Positions 1 to 4,166 of a DNA stretch of 7,272 nucleotides are shown here, in pieces. Numbering within the stretch: position 1 is the first letter of the stretch; every line of letters starts with the position of its first letter. Location: the NCBI GenBank assembly GCA_900322105.1, contig ONYV01000081.1, forward strand, positions 1-7,272, read 5' to 3'. Both the position numbers and the translations under genes were made by a program. Under the pieces are notes generated by a model that saw only the letters and a program-made list of their open reading frames with translations, ran no database searches and was not told where the DNA came from. Source of the DNA: an uncultured Eubacteriales bacterium (GTDB taxonomy: Bacteria > Bacillota > Clostridia > Oscillospirales > Acutalibacteraceae).

Positions 1-150
1 CAGCGGCACTTCTGCCTGTCCCTGCTGCATTTTCGTTTCTTGTATGCACACAAAATCCGCCTGCTGCGATTCCACAAACTCTAAAAAACCTTTCTGCATA
101 CAAGCACGCAGTCCGTTGACATTCCATGATATCAGTTTCGTAACGATCAT
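1..150 (-). CDS. xthA: Exodeoxyribonuclease III (AP endonuclease), N-terminal part, cut by window edge
   Basis: This is the start of an ExoIII/AP endonuclease of the exonuclease-endonuclease-phosphatase fold, a cytoplasmic base-excision repair enzyme that nicks DNA at abasic sites and trims 3' ends. The 50 visible residues contain the family's opening strand and motif, LISWNVNGLRAC (residues 6-17), with Asn10 matching the metal-site Asn, and the second motif CIQETK (35-40), with Glu38 matching the metal-binding Glu. The family is usually about 250 residues, so roughly four fifths lies beyond position 1. The ATG at 150 is chosen because a purine-rich ribosome binding site (AAGGAAGGA) lies directly upstream and a promoter at 176-205 would start transcription near 169. 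An in-frame ATG at 173-175 lies upstream of that start point and is therefore unlikely. The gene is divergent from the M14 peptidase. Bacillus relatives are called exoA. The family call is very secure. Confidence 0.95.
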   Translation of the reverse strand, partial: MIVTKLISWNVNGLRACMQKGFLEFVESQQADFVCIQETKMQQGQAEVPL

Positions 151-175
151 TCCTTCCTTTTTCTTAATTCCCCTC

Positions 176-205
176 ATTATACCACACCCTTCGCCTTTGA
201 ATCAA
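176..205 (-). promoter_or_regulatory. Sigma-A type promoter for xthA
   Basis: Reading the minus strand, a perfect -10 TATAAT (181-176) follows a partial -35 TTGATT (205-200) with an 18-bp spacer. The predicted leader is only about 20 nt and contains the AAGGAAGGA ribosome binding site at 159-151. The promoter is assigned from consensus match and position only. Confidence 0.65.
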
Positions 206-303
206 CCTTTCGGGGAAACTTTTCTTTCTTCTCTCGGGAAACCTTCCAAAAGACCTTTTTGTTTTTCAGCGTGGGGAAGAGTATGTGAATATTCGGAGTT
301 TCA

Positions 304-348
304 AATTTGTGTCGGGGATTCTGATTTGTGGAAAAAATCAGACAAATT
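304..348. repeat. Interrupted dyad in the divergent xthA / M14 peptidase region
   Basis: Two nested inverted repeats are visible. CTGATTT (321-327) pairs with AAATCAG (335-341) around a 7-base loop, and AATTTGT (304-310) pairs with ACAAATT (342-348), leaving a 10-base one-sided bulge at 311-320. No T-tract follows, so it is not a typical terminator. The right arm covers the place where the -35 element of the M14 peptidase promoter should be, so an operator role is possible but unproven. Confidence 0.35.
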
Positions 349-365
349 ATGCCATTCTCATGGAA

Positions 366-371
366 TATAAT
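366..371 (+). promoter_or_regulatory. Candidate -10 element for the M14 peptidase gene
   Basis: There is a perfect TATAAT 36 bases before the M14 start codon. No good -35 element lies at the right distance: the bases 16-19 bp upstream are AT-rich and fall in the right arm of the 304-348 dyad. If it is used, it may be weak or activator-dependent. The rest of the 151-407 gap holds the xthA promoter, the dyad and the GGGAGG ribosome binding site at 393-398. Confidence 0.4.
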
Positions 372-407
372 GAAACGGAAGTCTATCATATCGGGAGGTA
401 GTGAAGA

Positions 408-1313
408 ATGCAGGAAACAAGGCTTTATGAGCTGACGACAGATCAGCGCAGTCGGGAGATCATGATTGGGGATCTGCTGCTGCGGTATGGATTTCTGAGC
501 CGTGACACGATCGGTGAGTCACGCTGCGGACGACCGATCGACCTTCTGTCAGTCGGGAACAGAGAGAACCAGGTTTTGTTTGCAGCTTCTTTTCATGGAA
601 TGGAGTCGATCACAACACTTTTGACGCTGCATTTTTTGGACGATGTGTGTCAGGCGGTGCAGAAAAGAGAATGTCTTTGCGGGATACGAATCGGCAGTAT
701 CCTGAATCGAAGGGGATTTGCGCTTGTTCCGTGTGTGAATCCTGACGGTGTAGAGATCCGGCTTCACGGCTGCGAAAGCGCAGAAAGCTATCAGGAGCTT
801 GTCAGAAAAGTGTCGGGGGGAGATACGGCGCATTGGCAGTCGAATGCGGCAGGAGTTGATATCAATCATAATTTTGATGCAGGATGGGAAACGCTGCATC
901 AGCAGGAAACGGAAAACGGCATCACATCACCTGCAATGACAAGATACGGCGGTCATCATCCCGAAAGCGAACCCGAAACAAGAGCGCTTGCTTCATATTG
1001 CCGAACAGGAAACATCTGTCATGCGCTGGCGTTCCATAGTCAGGGCGAGGAGATCTACTGGGACTTTGGAAATTACCGTGAGGAATCTGCGTACAGAATG
1101 GCAAAAATGATGGCACAGGTCAGCGGCTATACAGTGTCTGCTCCAAGCGGACTTGCCTGCGGCGGCGGTTTCAAGGATTGGTTCGTGGAAAAATTTCATC
1201 GTCCTGCCTTTACGGTAGAGGTCGGAAAAGGCACCAATCCACTGCCGTTAGAGAATTGGAAGGATATCTATCGTGACGTTCGGGAATTGATGGTTCTTGC
1301 ATTGGTGTTGTGA
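408..1313 (+). CDS. M14 family zinc carboxypeptidase, gamma-D-glutamyl-diaminopimelate peptidase-like
   Basis: A 301-residue metallopeptidase of family M14, predicted to cut peptide bonds next to C-terminal residues with one zinc ion. Visible active-site elements, in order, are: zinc ligands His63 and Glu66 in FHGME; NPDG at 111-114; the substrate-binding segment DINHNFD (151-157), where classic carboxypeptidases have N-R-N-F; the third zinc ligand His210 in AFHSQGEE; and the catalytic Glu271 in TVEVGKG. The NHNF form and C-terminal VEVGKGTNPLP resemble bacterial enzymes acting on gamma-D-Glu-diaminopimelate peptides of peptidoglycan. There is no signal peptide or LysM domain, so a cytoplasmic role, such as recycling imported muropeptides, is inferred. 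The start is supported by GGGAGG at 393-398. The gene stands alone, divergent from xthA. The M14 assignment is secure; the exact substrate is not. Confidence 0.9.
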   Translation: MQETRLYELTTDQRSREIMIGDLLLRYGFLSRDTIGESRCGRPIDLLSVGNRENQVLFAASFHGMESITTLLTLHFLDDVCQAVQKRECLCGIRIGSILNRRGFALVPCVNPDGVEIRLHGCESAESYQELVRKVSGGDTAHWQSNAAGVDINHNFDAGWETLHQQETENGITSPAMTRYGGHHPESEPETRALASYCRTGNICHALAFHSQGEEIYWDFGNYREESAYRMAKMMAQVSGYTVSAPSGLACGGGFKDWFVEKFHRPAFTVEVGKGTNPLPLENWKDIYRDVRELMVLALVL

Positions 1314-1340
1314 AAAAAGTGAATGTATTATATTCTGTTT

Positions 1341-1460
1341 TAAGGCAATACCGCACGAAGATAGTGCCGCAGATGCGCTGTCAGATTTTTCGTCAGATTG
1401 TACAGAAATTCCGAAGGCATACTGACGTATGTCGAGGGATTTTTGTGCAAGATGACGAAA
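1341..1460. repeat. Structured intergenic stretch, candidate interspersed element (possibly truncated)
   Basis: This stretch directly follows the M14 gene and carries dense short repeats. GTCAGATT occurs twice, 12 bp apart (1380-1387 and 1392-1399). CGTCAG (1391-1396) is inverted as CTGACG (1422-1427), and TTTCGTCA (1388-1395) is inverted as TGACGAAA (1453-1460). A 62-codon open frame starting with GTG at 1310 runs through it, overlapping the M14 stop by 4 bases. It lacks a convincing ribosome binding site and has a repeat-derived look. From memory, similar sequence recurs between genes in Ruminococcus-like genomes, but I could not search. The boundaries are approximate. Confidence 0.4.
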
Positions 1461-1485
1461 CCTTTTCTCCTAAAGAAAAGGTTTT
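1458..1485 (+). terminator. Hairpin terminator after the M14 peptidase region
   Basis: AAACCTTTTCT (1458-1468) pairs perfectly over 11 bp with AGAAAAGGTTT (1474-1484) around a CCTAA loop. The T-run (TTTT, 1482-1485) is short and partly inside the stem, and the left arm begins with AAA, so it could work weakly in both directions. It separates the M14 unit from the lipoprotein operon promoter immediately downstream. Confidence 0.6.
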
Positions 1486-1494
1486 CCGACGGGG

Positions 1495-1523
1495 TTGATA
1501 AATGAGAGGAACTGTGCTATAAT
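1495..1523 (+). promoter_or_regulatory. Extended -10 promoter of the lipoprotein operon
   Basis: A -35 TTGATA (1495-1500, 5 of 6) and a perfect -10 TATAAT (1518-1523) are separated by exactly 17 bp. A TG one base upstream (1515-1516) makes an extended -10. This predicts a strong housekeeping promoter with a leader of about 25 bases. Confidence 0.8.
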
Positions 1524-1554
1524 CTTGCTATTGAAAAATAGGAGATGGTAAAGA

Positions 1555-2463
1555 ATGGTAAGAAAGTGGATGGCGGCTGTGATGATAACGGCGCTGATCG
1601 CAGTGGCTGTCGGAATGACAGGCTGTCAGAATCAGGATCGGGAGCAGGGAGCAGATGGACACAAAATTTCTTCGGCACAGTCGGAAATGATAGATATCAG
1701 CGGCAAGGACGCTGTAAAAGAGAAAGAAGAACAAGAGGAAAGCGCTGACACTTCACAGACGTCGGAAACATCCGCAGAGGAAAGCGCCGATTCAGACGAA
1801 GCGTCCGAAACAGAATCTTCTGCTGATGTGGAAGATGATACAAAGCAGGATGTGTCGTCGGACGATCGGACAAACGACGCTTCTACAAACGACGCTTCTA
1901 CAAACGACACTTCTACAAACGACACTTCTACAAACGACACTTCTACAAACGACACTTCTACAAACGACGCTTCTACGGAAGAAGGCGCAGAAACATCGGA
2001 AGACGGACAGGACGGCTATTATTTTGATGATGAACAGATCGTTACACATTATCACGATGTAAAAGCCTTTACAAACGATGAAACTTTCAATGAACTGTTC
2101 AGCAAGAACAAGATCGATCAGCAGTACAAAGAAGAAACGGAAATGATGGAAACGCTTTCTCAGATGAGAGAAGCGGCGATACGTTATGGTGAGATCTGGA
2201 AAGCGGAAGTCACAAAGGCGTATCAGAAACTGTTTGATGCGCTCAAAGACAAGCCCGAAGAACAGCAAAAGCTCGAAAGATCCCAGCAGGAGTGGGAAAG
2301 CTCACTTTCTGATGCAGAAAGCTCACTTCGTGAAGAAGCAGAAGAAAACGGTACGCTCGGACCTCTTGCGGCGGATAATTCCGTGATGAATTACTACAAA
2401 GGTAGAGCTTGTGTGCTGTATCATCAGCTCTATTTATTAAACGGCAGTTTTTCGATGGACTAA
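1555..2463 (+). CDS. Lipoprotein with acidic Ser/Thr repeat stalk and LprI-like (DUF1311-like) C-terminal domain
   Basis: A predicted 302-residue surface lipoprotein. Residues 1-23 form a lipoprotein signal peptide (basic start, hydrophobic 7-20, lipobox MTGC), with Cys24 the lipidation site. Residues 55-155 are low complexity, rich in Glu, Asp, Ser, Thr and Ala, and include seven perfect TND(A/T)S repeats at 106-140, most likely an extended stalk. The C-terminal part, about 185-290, is helical. Its pattern (VTKAYQKLFDAL, then KLERSQQEW, then NGTLGPLAADN, then GRACVLYHQL) resembles the LprI N-terminal/DUF1311 domain, named after a mycobacterial lysozyme inhibitor. That match is by eye; many DUF1311 proteins have no known function. 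The start is supported by AGGAG at 1540-1544. The gene is followed 24 bases later by a second lipoprotein gene, implying an operon. The lipoprotein call is firm, the domain call moderate. Confidence 0.8.
   Translation: MVRKWMAAVMITALIAVAVGMTGCQNQDREQGADGHKISSAQSEMIDISGKDAVKEKEEQEESADTSQTSETSAEESADSDEASETESSADVEDDTKQDVSSDDRTNDASTNDASTNDTSTNDTSTNDTSTNDTSTNDASTEEGAETSEDGQDGYYFDDEQIVTHYHDVKAFTNDETFNELFSKNKIDQQYKEETEMMETLSQMREAAIRYGEIWKAEVTKAYQKLFDALKDKPEEQQKLERSQQEWESSLSDAESSLREEAEENGTLGPLAADNSVMNYYKGRACVLYHQLYLLNGSFSMD
1870..1974 (+). repeat. 15-bp in-frame tandem repeat, seven copies
   Basis: Seven head-to-tail 15-bp units, ACAAACGAC(G/A)CTTCT, encode TNDAS or TNDTS. The copies differ only at the G/A position, in the order G, G, A, A, A, A, G, and no synonymous changes are present, which suggests recent expansion or homogenisation. 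Because the unit is five codons long, copy number can change without shifting the frame. A degenerate relative, TNDET, occurs later at residues 173-177. Confidence 0.97.
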
Positions 2464-2493
2464 CAGGAACTGACAGAAACGGAGATAATGCTC

Positions 2494-2988
2494 ATGAAAA
2501 GAATCCATTTTATCCGCATGGCGCTGTTTGCGCTGATGTCTGTTTTGATGCTGACCTTTGCGGGATGTAATCTGGATACGCACAACAAAAACGATCAGTA
2601 TGTATCCGATGTCAGACGCATGGTCAATGATTCGGTCACGTATACCAGAAAGCTGCGCCAGCAGGACGAGATATTTGACTGTAAAAATAACGAAATGGTG
2701 CGTGGATATTTATTGGTCACGGATGACCTCATCAATACGCTGCAGCAGATACAGAAGCTGAAAGCAACAGATAAGTTTGACGATATGGACACAGAACTGA
2801 AGCTCGCGTCAAAAGACGCTTTAGGGATCATTTCACAGCTAAAGGCGCTGGTCGTTTATGCGCAGCTCAACGGCGATGATATGATCTATCAGCTCGAAAA
2901 GGATGAATTTTTCGATCGGTATTATCATTCCTATGACAACATGGTAGAGCTTTCTTCTGCGATCCAGACGATGTGGAGAAATGCATAA
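2494..2988 (+). CDS. Small helical lipoprotein of unknown function
   Basis: I do not recognise this family. The protein starts with a lipoprotein signal peptide: Lys-Arg, a hydrophobic core, then FAGC, with the lipidated Cys at residue 25 of this start. The mature part of about 140 residues is charged and predicted to be mostly helical (for example LVTDDLINTLQQIQKLKA and the C-terminal MVELSSAIQTMW), suggesting a helical bundle on the outer face of the membrane. The ATG at 2494 (MKRIHF) is preferred over the one at 2488 because GGAG at 2481-2484 is 9 bases from 2494 but only 3 from 2488. The gene lies just after the LprI-like lipoprotein with no promoter or terminator between, so the two are probably co-transcribed and may work together. 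No function is assigned. Confidence 0.8.
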   Translation: MKRIHFIRMALFALMSVLMLTFAGCNLDTHNKNDQYVSDVRRMVNDSVTYTRKLRQQDEIFDCKNNEMVRGYLLVTDDLINTLQQIQKLKATDKFDDMDTELKLASKDALGIISQLKALVVYAQLNGDDMIYQLEKDEFFDRYYHSYDNMVELSSAIQTMWRNA

Positions 2989-3035
2989 GATATGGTAATT
3001 CTAAACAATGCTTGATGATATGATTTGACAGATAA

Positions 3036-3067
3036 AGGCGAAACGACGAAATTGCCCCCGTTTTTTT
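3036..3067 (+). terminator. Weak candidate terminator after the lipoprotein operon
   Basis: A run of seven T (3061-3067) follows a C-rich stretch. AAACG (3041-3045) can pair with CGTTT (3059-3063), and GGC (3037-3039) alternatively with GCC (3054-3056), but no strong GC stem forms. It is listed because something should end the upstream operon and this T-run is the only candidate seen. Confidence 0.25.
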
Positions 3068-3086
3068 GGTGATTTCCTCTGTGTTC

Positions 3087-3115
3087 TTGACATTATCTGG
3101 ATATTATCATAAAAT
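3087..3115 (+). promoter_or_regulatory. Near-consensus sigma-A promoter for the DUF4234-DUF2752 unit
   Basis: A perfect -35 TTGACA (3087-3092) and a 5 of 6 match -10 TAAAAT (3110-3115) are separated by exactly 17 bp. The leader to the ATG at 3168 is about 45 bases. The 10-bp sequence TGATTTGACA occurs on both sides of this promoter (3021-3030 and 3135-3144). Confidence 0.8.
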
Positions 3116-3167
3116 AAGATTGTCAGAGATGATTTGATTTGACAAAAAAGGAATGGGAGGAATTATC

Positions 3168-3530
3168 ATGATCACAAAAAGAAACATTGCACTTTGTGTC
3201 ATTTTGTCCATCGTCACCTGCGGACTTTACGGTATTTATTGGTTCGTTACTCTTCATAATGATACCGAAGAAGCAGCAGGTCAGGCAGACGCATCGTCCG
3301 CTGTTGTCGCTTTTCTGCTGACACTTGTTACCTGCGGCATTTATGGCTTGTATTGGTGCTATAAGCGCGGTCAGCTCATCGAGCAGGCTTACAAGATGAG
3401 AGGTATTCAGGAATCCGATAAGGCGGTAATTTATCTGATCCTGTCCATTGTCGGTCTGTCCATCGTTGCTTATGCGCTGGCTCAGAACGAACTGAACAAG
3501 ATCGCAGATATCGACAGCGGAAGCAAATAA
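3168..3530 (+). CDS. DUF4234 domain small membrane protein
   Basis: A 120-residue integral membrane protein with three predicted helices, about residues 7-29, 45-65 and 86-106. The family pattern is clear: the motif VTCGLYGIYW (16-25) is repeated as VTCGIYGLYW (54-63) at the ends of the first two helices, and the C-terminal AYALAQNELNKIAD is typical of DUF4234. The biochemical role of this family is not established. An in-frame ATG at 3153 is rejected because the ribosome binding site GGGAGG (3155-3160) would then lie inside the coding sequence; it sits 7 bases before the ATG at 3168. The protein is followed by a DUF2752 gene in the same unit. Confidence 0.88.
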   Translation: MITKRNIALCVILSIVTCGLYGIYWFVTLHNDTEEAAGQADASSAVVAFLLTLVTCGIYGLYWCYKRGQLIEQAYKMRGIQESDKAVIYLILSIVGLSIVAYALAQNELNKIADIDSGSK

Positions 3531-3568
3531 TGCCGATCGTGTGAAACGCAATTGTCTGTCGAACTGAA

Positions 3569-3961
3569 ATGAAACAAAGAGTTCTGAAAGTGATGAAGCC
3601 TATTGTCATTTTGTTGACCGTGGGCTTCATTTACATTATCGTACATGAATGGACGGGTTTCAGCATTCCTTGTCCGATCTATACCGTGACAGGACTTCTT
3701 TGCCCCGGGTGCGGTATCAGCAGAGCGATCTTTCATCTGCTGCATTTTCGCTTTTACGAAGCGCTTTCTTCCAACGTGGTGGTCGTATGCCTGATGCCAT
3801 CGTTTGTATTGGGTGCGGCGGTTCATTTGTACCGTTATATCCGTTATGGAAAAACGTCTTTTACAAAAGCAGAAAACATCGTGTTGATCGTTATGATCGT
3901 GTTGCTGCTAATGTTTGCTGTGGTACGCAATATTTACCCGATGGATATCCTTGTGCCGTAG
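3569..3961 (+). CDS. DUF2752 domain small membrane protein
   Basis: A 130-residue membrane protein with predicted helices at about 11-26, 68-86 and 102-120. The DUF2752 signature is visible: CP at 35-36, then GLLCPGCGISRA (42-53), with paired cysteines Cys45 and Cys48 and Arg52. The Cys-x-x-Cys arrangement could bind metal or be redox-active, but no function is established. The gene begins 38 bases after the DUF4234 stop and reads to the terminator at 3989-4025, so the two likely share a transcript. The ribosome binding site before the ATG at 3569 is poor. An internal ATG at 3593 (MKPIVILL) is an alternative start without a better site, so the start is uncertain by up to 8 codons. Confidence 0.85.
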   Translation: MKQRVLKVMKPIVILLTVGFIYIIVHEWTGFSIPCPIYTVTGLLCPGCGISRAIFHLLHFRFYEALSSNVVVVCLMPSFVLGAAVHLYRYIRYGKTSFTKAENIVLIVMIVLLLMFAVVRNIYPMDILVP

Positions 3962-3988
3962 CGAAATCTTACATCATATTTCTTATAA

Positions 3989-4025
3989 GAGAAAACCGTA
4001 TGACAAACAGCGGTTTTCTTTTTTT
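3989..4025 (+). terminator. Intrinsic terminator after the DUF4234-DUF2752 unit
   Basis: AGAAAACCG (3990-3998) pairs perfectly with CGGTTTTCT (4011-4019) around a 12-base loop, followed by an uninterrupted T-run through 4025. This is a standard Rho-independent terminator placed 28 bases after the DUF2752 stop codon. Confidence 0.9.
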
Positions 4026-4092
4026 GTATGACAAAAGCAAAGACGCCGCTTCAGACCTGTACCAAAAATTCTTTTTGGAGTACATTCGATTA

Positions 4093-4121
4093 TTTACACT
4101 GACTTCAGAATATGGTATAAT
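4093..4121 (+). promoter_or_regulatory. Extended -10 promoter of the ABC transporter gene
   Basis: A -35 TTTACA (4093-4098, 5 of 6) and a perfect -10 TATAAT (4116-4121) are separated by 17 bp, with an extended TG at 4113-4114. It lies after a terminator, so the ABC gene appears to be its own transcription unit. I see no obvious operator dyad in the leader. Confidence 0.82.
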
Positions 4122-4166
4122 AAACCTGCATTTCATATAGCGTATATTGCAAAGGGAGATGATGCT

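Noticed and set aside
44..389. Frames on both strands spanning the xthA start and the divergent region.
   Set aside because: The plus frame is antisense to xthA and the minus frame covers the xthA promoter. Neither has a ribosome binding site or recognisable protein features.
1310..1498. A 62-codon plus-strand frame (GTG start) overlapping the M14 stop codon, as a gene.
   Set aside because: It has no convincing ribosome binding site, ends just past a hairpin terminator and runs through dense short repeats. It is better explained as a frame within an intergenic element.
1870..1974. The repetitive stretch as a CRISPR array.
   Set aside because: The units are contiguous 15-mers without spacers and lie in frame inside a lipoprotein gene.
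1632..2268. Long minus-strand frames opposite the first lipoprotein, with repeated VEVSF or RSVVC segments.
   Set aside because: They are antisense reflections of the 15-bp repeat, which stays open in every frame. They lack ribosome binding sites and any family resemblance.
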